Shown piece by piece: positions 35,661 to 47,989 of a DNA stretch of 64,000 bases. The first letter of the stretch is position 1; every line of letters starts with the position of its first letter. The stretch comes from Anagrus nilaparvatae (lineage: Eukaryota > Arthropoda > Insecta > Hymenoptera > Mymaridae), in NCBI GenBank assembly GCA_022575985.1, contig JAKSXM010000156.1, forward strand, positions 1,302,001 through 1,366,000, given 5' to 3'. Both the position numbers and the translations under genes were made by a program. A model generated the notes under the pieces. The model was given only the letters and a program-made list of their open reading frames with translations. It was not told the origin of the DNA and did no database searches.

Positions 35661-38600
35661 TCTTATAGTTGCCTTTTCAGAGGGATTCTCTGAAATGACT
35701 AAAGCAAAATGGACAAGTAAAGAGTTTTCGGAACCTAAAAACTCATTGTTAATTAAAATTTCAATTTTGACAGCAATAAAAAATTATGTTTATTTTGGAC
35801 CAAAAACAGATATTCAGATTATTAATTATATCAGGATGAAATAAATAGTGTGTTATAAATTGCGGTTTACAAAGTATGAAATGTGATTTTTTCAGAAAAA
35901 AAATGAGACCAAGCATATTTAAGTGACTTACAAGGTGTCAGTATCATTTAGCCAAAAAACTTCCCTCTTATAATATGGTGTCCTGTATTTCTAGGACTAA
36001 AAATCTCATTAAAATGATCAAATGCATCAAACTCTTGCTAAATTACAGTAAATTTAATTGTTAGTTTATTGATTATTTAAACTTTTAGCTTATAGTGCTT
36101 AAAAATTTATTTAAAAACTTATCAAGGTATAGTAAAACTCGTTGACACTTGTTGCAGAATCTTTTAAAAAACAAAATCTCATATTCTTAGATATTTAGAC
36201 TAAAAATATAACTGAAATTCGATTACAATAAACGCCGAATAAAATTCAAAGAAAGTATTAAATTGCAAAAAAATATAATCTGATATAAAAAATCATTTCG
36301 ATTTCGACTACCGTTTGTTTATTATTTTTTTTATTCTTAACAATAAAAATTATTCGGCGTTCTTTTGTTTCCAATATTTCATATTGAATAATAATTTTAA
36401 AAAATACGTACAGATAGCGTGGAGCCGATAACGTTATATATAAATAAATTTTATTTATTTTATTACCTACTAAAGATTACGTATTTATTTAAGAGAAAAG
36501 GAACTTAAAATGATTGAAATTAAAATCTTTTGTTTTTTATATTACTTATAATTACGTCATATATATAACAGGTCAAATTAAATAGATCTGTGTTTTTGAT
36601 CTGCGTTTAACCCTTTTATTTTTTTCTCGTTTCATCATACACAGGAAATTAATAATGTTTCTGTGTGTGTATAGGAAAAGTTTAAAAAAATACACTTTTT
36701 TATTATTTAAGATTAAAGAAATACCGCTATCATTAAAATAGGTAAATGTACACGGTAGGTCTATTTTAGACGTGTACATGATATTAAATACGGATGTTTA
36801 CACTGTAAACGTATTGAAAAAACGTTCATATAGATTTTTTTTTATTTGAGAGGATGCTTAATAATTTAAAATTTATGTACCTGTAATTTTTATGGTGTTA
36901 CTTCCTGATTTAATATGTATTTTAATGTTTTACTGTATTTTTATTACGAAATTTTATTTACTTTTTAATTAAATGGAAGCAATTATCAATATTTCTATAT
37001 GAATATTTCACACTTTTAAAAGTTAATAATTTTTGTTGGAGAAATGAATGACGTGAGTAAATTTTATAAATTTGATTAACGTGAGCTTATGACTCATTAG
37101 ATACTATAGAAATACTTTGTTTTTATGGAAAGTAATTGCAAGCTCTATTTTTAAACGGCTTGGGTCTGTTTTTAGTTATATTTATACCCTATAACTTTTT
37201 GACCTCGGGTTCTGAGGAGCTACGGGTGCATAAAATTGGCCAATTTCTGGCGAAAAAAGTAAACCACCTAGGAATAACCTAAAATATTGACCAATATTTC
37301 TACGAATGAAAATTCTGGAAAATTTTATTTTTATTTTCGGAAATTTTACTCAAGCCCCATTTTCCAAAAAAATTTTTGATATTTCTGAAACGCTGTATAA
37401 AAAAAAAATAGAAAACATAAAATCTTATTAAAAAGAAGAGTTTAATAAAATTTCCAAGGAATCTAAAAATTAAATCAAAATTTTCCAGTATTGTCGTACG
37501 AAGTTGCATCCAGAATTTTCATCTGCCCAAATTCTAAAAATCCTTTTGATTTTATGTCATTTTTTCTACTATATTTATGTATTTCCAAATAATTTTTAAC
37601 TTGAGATAATCTCAAACAAAATTTTATTTGATAAACTATAAATAACAGAAAATTACAAGAATTAAAAAATAGGTGTCAAATTATAATACAAATCAAATTT
37701 AAACATAAACTATAATGAGGCATAATCTACCCATTTACTGTTTTCTGTTAGTATCATCAAATTAAAATTACTAACATAAAAAAAAATTATAATTTATTAA
37801 TTAAAATTTCTCAGGGCTCTTGAATAACGTGTAATGCATTATTGTTTTATGGGTTTTTTCAGAAGTTAAAAATATTTTATGATAGTACGTTGAAGTAATA
37901 ATTAAGGAAGTCATAATTATTTTTTTAAAGAATACATTTCTACTTTATATTGCTCCTTTATCTCACAATATATTATTGCATTAATACGACACTATGGCGG
38001 CTTAATATATTGAAGGTGGAGCCGCGCAGAAGCATCCCCGGTTATAGCATCTGTTCGCTCGATGAAGCTAAACAGACGATAAATGAAAGACTATTATATT
38101 CATGCGCTTAAAAATATGATATCAATATTTGGCGATAGATTTCGAGGACTTTTTACGGCTTCTTTCATCTTTTTTTTATACTCATAATAATAATAGTTAT
38201 TATCAAGAAATGAGATTTATACTAATATAGGTGCTTGATAAAATTAAAATATAAAAAATTGATTAATTTTGCTAAATGTTTACGTTAAGAATTTGATACT
38301 TATTTTTTTATTTGTTTTATTTTCTTATATAATTCAATTGCATAATATTACAATTTTTTGCCTATAACAGCAGTAATTAAATTTTGCAATAATTAAAATT
38401 TTTTTGGGAAATTAGTAAGTGCCTATTGGAATTTTATAAATGTTGCTTATTATATTTTGCAGCAAAAAGAATATTGATAAATAATTGTTACCTATATGGT
38501 TTTAAATTTTTGAATCTTTTTGCTGATTACTGTTCTTTTGTTTTTGTCAACATTATTTTAATCCGTAAAATATAACGTCACGCTGAATTTGGGCAATTTA

Positions 38601-38871
38601 AATTCCCGTACCCCTTAATTACTCTATTTGCGAAAACATTGACTATTCGAAATTGAGACTTCTTCCTGTTTCTAATAAAATAACATTTTTTATGGATGTC
38701 CCCATTTTTCTTTCAAATTTAATTTAATCAACCATTTCAAAAAGATTGGATTTAAAATGTTTTTGTATATTCCTGATTTAAACGCTGATATTTATAATGT
38801 TAAATAAAAATTATACAATATGCAGCAACAAAAAAATTACTCAATAATTCTATAAAATAAAGCAAAGTTAA
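35661..38871. other. Intergenic with minor inverted repeats and one GC-richer patch
   Basis: No gene was supported. AACGCCGAAT at 36231-36240 pairs with ATTCGGCGTT at 36352-36361. At 37980-38110 there is an unusually GC-rich patch ('gaaggtggagccgcgcagaa') that stands out from the AT-rich surroundings. Around 37.29-37.56 kb are words shared with 25.5 and 57.1 kb, suggesting dispersed repeats. Confidence 0.45.
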
Positions 38872-39480
38872 TACTTCAGTCAATATACCCCTGTGTACCC
38901 CGGGGGGGGGGGTTCCAGCCACCAACAGATTTGGTCTACTATAGGTTTTTCGGGTCGCTTATTACGAATTTTGGAGTCTTTTCTGGGAAAAACGCGCGGC
39001 GAACCTCCAAATTAGCAAAAATTACTCTTAAAAGGTGATGTTTTTGCTATTTTTGCACTTTCAGCGTTCAGATTCGGTTTATGTGAGTTATTTAGGTGGC
39101 TGAACAAGACTTGCAGAGAATTTTTTATTAAAAATTAATTTCTCACCCTTTAATTAGCAAAAAATACCCCTAAAAGGGGTGTTTTTGATAATTTCATACT
39201 TTCAGTGTTCAGATTCGGTTCATATGAATTCGGGTTTTTTGGGTCACTGAACAAGAATTTCGGAGAATTTTTCGTTAAAAATTAATTTTTCACCCTTAAA
39301 TTAGCAGATACTATCCCTAAAAGGTTGTTTTTGATATTTTCGTATTTTTTGCTAATTTAGGGGTGAAATATTAACTTTTCATAAAAAAAGTCCCTGAAAT
39401 TCTTGTTTGAAGACCCGAATAACCCGTTTGGACCAAAATCTGAATTCTCAAAATTCGAATGCATCAAAAATATCCTTTAT
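38872..39480 (+). repeat. Diverged, internally duplicated copy of the 29228 family
   Basis: It starts TACTTCAGTCAATATACC, then has a G-run, 'ccaacagatttggt' and 'tttttcgggtcgcttattacg', as at 29228. Units of about 140 bp recur, with 'gggtcgcttatta', 'ggtggctgaacaag' and 'gggtcactgaacaag' near 38955, 39092 and 39240, followed by an inverted unit ('cttgtttgaagacccgaata'). The right terminal repeat was not found. Confidence 0.55.
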
Positions 39481-40449
39481 TTTATAATAAAATTAATAAT
39501 GATTAAGCAAAAAATAAAAACGGAATTCTTTCTTTTTAAAATAAATATATTGAAATATATTTTCAAAAATTTTGAATCCTTTCCAGACTTTCATAAAGAC
39601 TTATCTGAACTGTTTTGTCACGAACAATAATGTATATTTAAAAAATAATTTTTTTGGTTTTTACCACAATATTATGCTCACAAGTATTTTTTAATCTTCT
39701 AATATTATAATGGATTAAATATTTTCTCTCTCATACGTATATAGTTTAGAGTACTTAAAATTTTTGTTAGTGTATATTTTTTTGTTTCAAAAATAATGCT
39801 CACTTATGTGTATAATTTTTACCAGTAACAAAAAGGTATTAAAAAATTAAAAAGGATAAAAAAATATTTATTTTTATAAAATTATGAGAGCACAAATTTA
39901 ACATTCTAGGGTAATTACTGCTGGTATTTTATTTGTAATTTTTTACACTTAAAAAAATAAAATACAAACATGTATTAAAAAAATTACCAATTCATTTTTT
40001 TTTAAAACAAAAATATAAATTATATTTTGAAGAAAAGAATTAAATCTATTTTTATAATAAAACAAAATAAAATAAAAAATTTTGAAATAGTTAAATATTT
40101 TTAATTTATGATTTTGAATTATTTATATAATTTGATGCAATGTATGGTATCAAATCATTTTTTTTTGAATTATAAAAATAAAATAAAATTTTTTTCAAGG
40201 TTTTTTGATAATGCATATATATGGAATGATTCAGGTAAAACCTTTTTATGCAGTCATTTTTATAACATTTTTATAATAATATATGCAGTTCCTTTTTTTT
40301 AAAGATTTTTTTTTAATTTTAGTAAATTTCACCTCTTTTGGTAAAATATTAATTGTTTTTAAATTGGATCTGAAATAATGTATACTTTAGGGAAAAATGT
40401 GTACGCTGTTGTCCAATTTTATCTCGAATTTTATTGTTACAACTTTTCT
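39481..40449. other. Intergenic, nothing recognised
   Basis: AT-rich spacer; open frames are low-complexity. No repeat or regulatory structure could be supported. Confidence 0.45.
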
Positions 40450-42495
40450 TAAAGATTACTTTCGGATAAGTACCTCGATAAGTACAGTAGTTTGGCCCCC
40501 GGAATTAAACTTAACCTATGTAGTAGCATTCGAAAAGTTATCGAAAAACTCACTAATTTCCGTCGGAATTAGACCTATAGGCCACAACAGGACCCCAAAA
40601 AACTAAAATGACGTTTTTTTGAGGTTTTTTTAAAGATTTTATTTAATTCAACCCGTAGATATTACTCTGCTCATAGGCTGGAAAATATAACATTTTACCA
40701 CTTTTTGAGAAAAAGTTTTTTGGGGGCCTTTAGGGCCTCCTTAAGACCCCGAAGAATTGGTTTTACCAATATACCATTTTTAGCAGAAGCCATCATTCTG
40801 CAGTCCAAATCGTTTTTTTTGTTACCACCTTTTATCCGCTCCTTATACATTTAAAAAGCAAAAATATGCATAAAGCGCGGATAAACGACAGTGTCAGAAT
40901 AGCACGATTGGGACAGCAGAATGGTGACTATTGATAAAAATCAGTATAATAACTATGCTTTTGCATTTTTGGCACAACAATAAACTGTTTAAAATAAAAA
41001 TTTCATAGCAGTTAAAAAAGCGCAGATAAACGGCGGTAGAAGATTTTGAATTTTAGGGTATTAGAAAGTGGTTACCATTCACGGCTAGCTTGAATGATCA
41101 GATTAAGAAACGGTCGGGCACTTGGGATTTTATAGTGAAAAATGAATGTTCAACCTATAAGGAAAAATCCTTTTTGGGTTTAAATGTTAAATTTATATTT
41201 TGGCGAGTTATTTGATAAAACGTGTCTCTCGGGGGAGCTGAAAATGAGCAAAAATTTTCCCTGCTCGGATCGGGCTGAAATTTTCAGGAAAAGTTGCTTT
41301 TTTGGTCCCCAGAAACATGTTGAAACCCGTTTTTGAAAATCAGTCATCCTCTTTGAGATATTTATCAATATATCTCCCATTTAAAATATTATACATTTTG
41401 CTTCACAGTTTTAGTTTGACTAAGCACGAAACCAATGAGAAAAGTTTTTTTTAACTTTCATTCAAATGCCTGCTTCATTATAAAGAGGATTGTTGTTTGG
41501 CCAACGTGTCGAAACGTCTCTATGTCTGAAAAATCGCGTTTAAAATTGAAAAAATAACGTTTTTTAAAAATTCCGTACATTATTATTTTATTTATATAAA
41601 ATTAATTATTTATATGTATATAATATATATAAAATGAATGTTAAAAAAACTTTTATCGTTGGTTTGGTGTTAAGTCAAACTAAAATTGTAAAGCGAAATC
41701 ATAAAAACCGCTAAAAAATGGCTTTTTTCCATGTATTTTAAATGTGAGACATATTGATAAATGTCTCGAAGAGGATGACTGATTTTTAAAAACGGGTTTC
41801 AACATGTTTCTGGGGACCAAAAAAGCAACTTTTCCTGAAAATTTCAGCCCGGTCCGAGCAGGGAAAATTTTTGCTCATTTTCAGCTCCCCCGAGAGACAC
41901 GTTTTATCAAATAACTCGCCAAAATATAAATTTAACATTTAAACCCAAAAAAGAATTATTTCCTTTTAGGTTGAACATTTATTTTTCGCTATAAAATCCC
42001 AAGTGCCCGAATTTTTCATAATCTGATCTTTCAAGCTAGCCGTGCATTGAGATTTAATTTTATTGAGATTTTCCAAAAAGTTAAAAAATGTGGTTTTTCA
42101 ATCTACCAGGACTATAAATAAAAATTTAAAGATGGTATATTTTTTTTATGTTCAAAATACCAATTCTCGAAAAATTCAAAATTATATTTCGGGGTCTTAA
42201 GGAAGCCCTAAAGTCTACCAAAAAATTTTTTCTTGAAAAGTGGTGAAACGTTAAGTTTTCCAGCCTATTAACAGAGTATTTGTTATGGATCGGAGAAAGT
42301 AAATAAAATTTAAAAAATCTCAAAAAACGGGTTTTTTAAGTTTTCGGGGGCCAGTCATAGCCTAGAGATCTAGTTCCAACGGGAATTAGTGATTTTTTTG
42401 ATACATTTTTGGATGTTACTTAGGTTACTTCTTAGGTTAGATTTAGTTATGGGGGCCAAATAACTGCACTTATCCAGAAGTAGCTTTTTAATTCA
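40450..42495. mobile_element. ~2 kb nested fold-back element
   Basis: The outer arms (about 40450-40760 and 42165-42495) and inner arms (about 41080-41420 and 41680-42050) are each reverse-complementary, so the whole span is one long imperfect palindrome. Outer landmarks are 'cttaaagattactttcggat' against 'gaattaaaaagctacttctg' (reverse-complemented right end), and 'gtttggcccccggaatta' against 'atttggcccccataacta'. Inner landmarks are 'gtgtctctcgggggagctga', 'tccccagaaacatgttgaaa' and 'cacttgggattttata'. A further hairpin (about 40790-40925) lies in the left arm. No transposase frame is visible; superfamily unassigned. Confidence 0.65.
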
Positions 42496-42600
42496 ATTAC
42501 TCGCGACTTTTCCCAAAATTGTTATGATCACATGCTCTAGTCAAAGCGTGGGAGGGAAGGGAAGATTATATTAATAGTAATTAAAATTTTTAAGCCTATA

Positions 42601-42822
42601 ATAGTATATTACGACCCATGGCCAGAAAAATAAATAATGGCCCAAATCACACGTAAATTACCTTCCGAGGCGAAACCGAGGATGGTAAACTGCGATTTGG
42701 GGCATTCTTTTTTTATGGCCCAGGGTCGTATACGATTTTTCTGCATCAGTGGCGAGAAAACACGTCTTTGCCGGACGCGCAGCGGCCGGGAAATACGATC
42801 TTTCTGGCCGCCGACCAGAAAA
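42601..42822 (+). repeat. 222-bp GC-richer dispersed repeat, copy A
   Basis: It aligns without gaps to 45141-45362, with about ten mismatches by eye. Within it 'aatggcccaaatcaca' pairs with 'tgcgatttggggcatt' as a hairpin, and 'atggccagaaaaa' near the start faces 'tttctggccg' near the end. A 74-codon frame (MAQITRKLPSEAK) spans it, but substitutions between copies are not biased to synonymous sites, so coding is doubtful. Confidence 0.75.
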
Positions 42823-43829
42823 GAATATTTTCTAATAGATATTTGTTTTTGGAGTACCTGATCACAAATTCGAGATTCTGCTCGTTGAGTATGCGTGGAT
42901 CATCCTTAAATTGATAATAATTAATTAATGAAATTGATCTAAAGTTGGCTGTGAATCTTGATTATTAGGTACTTATATACCTCCAACGCCTTTTCCTTAA
43001 ATATCCAATTTTTCAATTTTCAAGGATTTTAATAAATACCAGATAATTATATGATAATTATAATTAACTTATATTATAATTTATTTATTTATGTGAAAAA
43101 ATAATTTTCATCATAGTACAGATAATTATTATAGTAGGAAAAATTTGAAAACTTGGTTCTAACTTGCTTTAAATTAAGGCTCTAATCTTCATATGTATGC
43201 AGATAAATTTTTATGTAAAACGGTATGAGGGTCTATTTTTAAGCACCGTACATTGAATTTTTTATTTAATTTTCAAAAAACTGAATACAAATTTTAGCTG
43301 AAAAGGGGCCTTTGGTTTATTGACTATCATATTGAAAGCTTCATGAAGGAAATTCTGGAATTTAGTCAGAAATTTTTTGATCGACTTGCAAGGCTGCAGC
43401 GTTATTTAGATTATGAAATCCTATCTTATAACATTAATAGTTACTATTATAGGCCCAATAGGTTTGTGAGATCGAACTAGAGGTGATAGGAATATTTTTT
43501 TTAAAATAAGAAAATTTGCCAAATGGGGTCAAGATATAATTAATGATTTTAAAAAATGCAAATAAGTTTTTATCAAAAAAATGCTTGACGAAATTATTCA
43601 GAATATTCCATATATTTAATAATCCCATTTTATTGTACTCACAGTTATAATAAAAAAATATTACCCACAGTAGCGATATCTAATTACAAAATATGCTCTA
43701 TTTTAAAAAAAAATTTATCTTTTCAAAAGTACAATAAATTTCAACTCATGTATTTCTCAATTTTTTGATTTCATTTTTAAAAATAATTATCATGTAAATT
43801 TCATTGTATTTTACAATCTAAAATAGGTG
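42823..43829. other. Intergenic, nothing recognised
   Basis: AT-rich spacer between repeats; no coding or structured element could be supported. Confidence 0.4.
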
Positions 43830-43897
43830 CACGGCCAGGCTGGTTTGATTGAAAATTCAAGCAACAAAAAAATTTCAAGCAAATCAGCCTGGCCGTG
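43830..43897. mobile_element. 68-bp hairpin element, copy 1
   Basis: CACGGCCAGGCTGGTTTGAT at the left folds onto its near-perfect complement ending CAGCCTGGCCGTG, so almost the whole 68 bases form one stem-loop. An opposite-orientation copy is at 47921-47989. It is flanked by TG on both sides here, whereas copy 2 has TA. It could be a minimal Tc1/mariner-type MITE or a hairpin RNA precursor. Confidence 0.7.
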
Positions 43898-45140
43898 TGT
43901 GTAATTATTAACTAAAACATTGGAAATACCATAAATATGTAGATTATTTATTTAAAAAAATTATGGTTCTGGTACTTCAGAAGCATTTAATTTTAGCTAT
44001 TGTTAAATATCAAGTATGTGCGGTTTTACGGTTTAAGTTGGTACGTATAAACAAAAAACGAAAATCTAGGAAATTTTATTTATCTAAAAACTTAAAATAC
44101 TCAATACACAATTATTTTAAACTGTTAAAATAATATTTTATACCAGTGTAAATAAACATTAAATCAATTATGAATTTTAACACATAACAGGATTTTAAGC
44201 ATTTTTCACTTTTTATGCTTATATCCGCATTAAAAGAAAAACATAAAACATTTACTTTCATATACCTGTAGATTATATTAACCGGTTATGCTCTAGAATA
44301 ATAATTGATAAATAATGCCTAACACATTTTTTTGTTTCTTCATATATTTTAAATCATATCAACATCTCATGCAATATCTAATCACTGTTTTGTTATATAA
44401 ACAACTTAATGTATATTTGATTTTGTTTATTATTGTAAAAAGCATCTGTTTTAGATTATTATGGATGGATTATAGGTATTTTTTAAATAAAAAAATTTTT
44501 TTTCACCATAGGATCATTCTTGGAGTAAGTGGGAATTGTAATTTTTATTTTTTTCAAGTTTTTAATAATACTTAACTGTGGATTTTTGTATATTTTGGCT
44601 AAAATGAATATTAATTTTGGACGAAAAATCGATTTTCGGGCCTATTTTTATAAATGTAAAAATTTAGGGACCAAAATTTTCAAAAATTTTAGGTATCAGA
44701 TTAAGAAATTGAGCAAAAGCGAATCACCAAAACTTAGAACTTTTATGGGAAAATATTAAGTATTATACGTGTTCAAATCAAAAAAAGTTATGGCGTTTTT
44801 TGATTTTTGACGTCAACAAAATTCCAGTGTAAAAAAATTCTGTCCAAAAATATGATCCAAATTCCGTGAAAAATTCTTCCGTGAAATATTGTTTTTGCAA
44901 AATTAAAAAATTTAAAAGTTGTTTTTTCTAATTAATAGTAGAATTCATTTCCAAGTGGAATTTTTTTTCTCTGAACTTTCAGATTTTTTAATCTTATCTG
45001 GAAGATGAAAATCATTAAAAAAAAAGTCCGGCTGCCCCAACCGAAATTTAAGTCCATAGTTCTGCGTTCTGTCTATTCTGTTTTTAAATATTGTGGACCT
45101 TCATATATTGTAAATCGAACACCCAAAAATGCCGTGCGAA
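43898..45140. other. Intergenic, repeat-like fragments
   Basis: No gene was supported. 44610-44830 shares the words 'ttaggtatcagatta' and 'attgagcaaaagcg' with 4500-4540 ('ttaggtatcagatca', 'atcgagtagaaacg'), suggesting another dispersed repeat. Confidence 0.4.
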
Positions 45141-45362
45141 ATAGTATATTACGATCCATGGCCAGAAAAATAAAGAATGGCCCAAATCGCACGTAAATTA
45201 CCTTCCGAGGCGAAGCCGAGGATGGTAAACTGCGATTTGAGGCATTCTTTTTTTATGGCTCAGGGTCGTATACGATTTTTCTGCATCAGTGGCGAGAAAA
45301 CACGTCTTTGCCGGACGCGCAGTGGCCGGGAAATACGTGCTTTCTGGCCGCTGACCAGAAAA
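45141..45362 (+). repeat. 222-bp GC-richer dispersed repeat, copy B
   Basis: Same orientation and length as the copy at 42601-42822, with clean divergence from it on both sides. The shared segment therefore defines the element. A diverged inverted copy lies at 52800-53085 and a fragment at 23035-23110. Confidence 0.75.
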
Positions 45363-46447
45363 ATTTTGTTCGCTTTTGCGCAAAAAACGACCAAACTCCA
45401 TAAACGATGTAAAAATTTTTTGTTTTTTTAAATACTCATAAAAAGTGTACTTAAAATCTGATCATATTTTTTTTATATTCAAGTGAAAATTCATAACTAT
45501 TTAAAGTATTGCTTTTTTAGATTCATGATCGAGGACGATGTTACATTGAAAAAAAAAAATCTTTCTGGGCAAGCGAAATTTTTCGCCATCGAGGGTCAAA
45601 ACAGCTTATACCGAATGTGTATTTTTGAATATTAAAACCGTTTAATCTAATCTCAAATATCTGTGGGAATAATTAATAAAAGGCACTTGAAAAAATCCTC
45701 AAAAAGTGAATTTATGTTTACTAATAAAACATCAACACTACTTGAAAAAAGAATACATGTTATTAATTTTAATATTTGATCGTGAGAATGAATAAAATAG
45801 TAAAAGGATATTGTAATCTGGAACCAAATCTTTTTGATTACTGGAAATCTTATAACCCTGTGTCTATAAAAATTTTTAAGGGAGAGACACTAATAATTTT
45901 AAAATATATAATAAGCAGATGAGTATTAAATAACCATTATGTAACCGTGTAATTGAAATTTTTCTCATAAGACAATGCAGTTTTATTAATATTATTTATC
46001 AGTTTATAAATTGGATTTGAGGAACAGTTTTAAATGACTACAAATTGAAAGGAGGGGTCGATTTCTGATTGATTGCTGAATGCTGATTAATTAAATTGCA
46101 TAAGCTAAAAAATGATAGTTGTGTTAAAAACCATAAGAAATTGATAACTTATGGACTGCTCAAATTATAGATTCAGCGAGAGCGTTATTTATTTTAATTC
46201 AAAAGTTGAGCTCGAGCTAAACTCATATTAATTAATTAATATGATTTATTATTTAAGTTAAAATTAATTTTAATTCATTAATCATATTATATAAATATTT
46301 TCTTATTTGAAAAATAAATAGTAATGCATTCTGTTAGAATATTTTTGATAGGACTTGAGGGAAATTATTGTAAGGGTGCTCTATCAGTCACTGGGTGAAG
46401 TCGTATAGCACATTTTTAAACTAAAATATTTTAATAAAGTTTTTTTA
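45363..46447. other. Intergenic, nothing recognised
   Basis: AT-rich spacer. 'ggggtcgatttctgattg' at about 46055 resembles the terminus of the 16384 MITE but has no partner end. No gene was seen. Confidence 0.4.
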
Positions 46448-46808
46448 GGCCCTCTCTACACCAGCACATAATTATGTTTTATGATAATCATGTTTGTTGG
46501 ATATTTTTTCCCCAGCTACACTGTACTAAAAACATAACCTCAAAATTTCATATTTAAATGATTATAACTCATTAAAAACTTATTAGTTACATAAATTGTT
46601 TATAATTTTTATAATAAATAACTTAATTTACAATTAAAATACCATTTAATTAGATTTTATTGTTTAATTTTTATTTAAAATATTTACGAATACTACTAGT
46701 GGCGCCATTTTGTAATAACTTTAATTTCGAATATCCCAGCTACACCACAAAATATCCAACAAACATGATTATCATAAAACATAATTATGTGCTGGTGTAG
46801 AGAGGGCC
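46448..46808. mobile_element. PIF/Harbinger-like MITE, 60-bp perfect terminal repeats
   Basis: The left end starts GGCCCTCTCTACACCAGCAC and is matched exactly over 60 bases by the reverse complement of the right end. TTA stands at 46445-46447 and 46809-46811. A 3-bp TTA duplication and a GGCC start fit the PIF/Harbinger superfamily. The 361 bp element has no open frame. Perfect ends suggest recent insertion or recent mobility of the family. Confidence 0.8.
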
Positions 46809-46811
46809 TTA

Positions 46812-47920
46812 AAGAAATAAATATTTACTAATTGAAAATTGAATGCTCTTCAATATTAGCCAAGCAGAATTTTAATCCAGATTGCCCAGATCTGGGAAAT
46901 CCTTCATTTATGACCCAAAATATACAGAAATTTAACATATCGTATTTGTTCAAGCAATCAAATTAGTATTTTTTTTTCTGATACCAATTTTCGAAAATTA
47001 TTGACTATTTTATTAAAAAATTATTATAAATAAATCTATGGTTGAAATATTTTAGTTTTAAAATTTGCTACGTGGCTACATACTAAGGGCGGTTGAGCAA
47101 TGTGTTAATTAAAAACCGTGTGATAAAAGAGTTAATTATTCCATGTTACACACGATACACACTTCTGTTTCCTCTCAAATTTCCACTTTTTTTACGTATA
47201 CATTTTTTTATATTATACTTACATATGTTGCATCTGATACTATGAAACCAAAGAAACCATCTTAAATTTTAAAATGATAATATGAAAATTAATACTTCTA
47301 ACATGTCTAAAAAACTACAACTTAAGCTTGCGACGACAACAGTCTCGGTGCATTAATATTTAATTTTATTTCTCTCCAATTTTTCTGCTGTTTCTCATTA
47401 TAAAAACAAAAGAGTTATAGCATTGTTTGATAATAAAAATTAGAATGTATAGTTCCAAGCTACTACGCCCCAGTCTATTAATAATTTAAAAATAATTCTT
47501 AGTCTCTTTTGTCTCTTTTAACATTTTATGACTTTTTTGTATTAAATGTCTGGTCAATTCAAAAATGTACTTCTCGAAAATACCAGGTCATAAAGTTTAT
47601 GACTTTGTCTATACTTTTGAATTAATTTTTGGAAATTTTATAAATATTGGAAAAAGTCAGTATTTAATTTAAGGAAACAAGGAATTTTTATTAATCTTTA
47701 AGAAAAACATATTTTTTTGTTAAAGGATATTAAACATTTTAATCTATGTTTTTGTCTGAGGATTTTAATCAATGACGTCAGAAATTGACTGATGGGAATC
47801 ATATCTTATTACCAAAATGTTAAAAATACCATCAAATTCGAGTGTTTTTTACTAAAACTTTACTAAAGAAAAGGTTAAACTCTGAAATCTTGAAAAACCT
47901 CGGAAAAACCAATACGATTA
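46812..47920. other. Intergenic, nothing recognised
   Basis: AT-rich spacer without a supported gene or repeat. Confidence 0.4.
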
Positions 47921-47989
47921 CACGGCCAGGCTGCTTTGCTTGAAATTTTTTTTGTTGCTTGAATATTCAAGCAAAGCAGCCTGGCCATG
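47921..47989. mobile_element. 69-bp hairpin element, copy 2 (inverted)
   Basis: It starts CACGGCCAGGCTGCTTTGCT and ends GCAGCCTGGCCATG. The loop sequence (tttgttgcttgaa) is the reverse complement of that in copy 1 at 43830, so the two copies lie in opposite orientations. It is flanked by TA at 47919-47920 and 47990-47991, a Tc1/mariner-type target duplication. Confidence 0.75.

Noticed and set aside
37981..38000. T7 promoter-like 'taatacgacactatgg'
   Set aside because: It lacks bases of the phage consensus and lies in an animal chromosome; chance or vector-like coincidence.
42637..45431. Similar 74-84 codon frames (MAQI..KLPSEAK) in two repeat copies
   Set aside because: The similarity comes from the shared 222-bp repeat. 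About half the differences change the residue and the frame runs into unrelated sequence at the repeat edge, so there is no sign of protein constraint.
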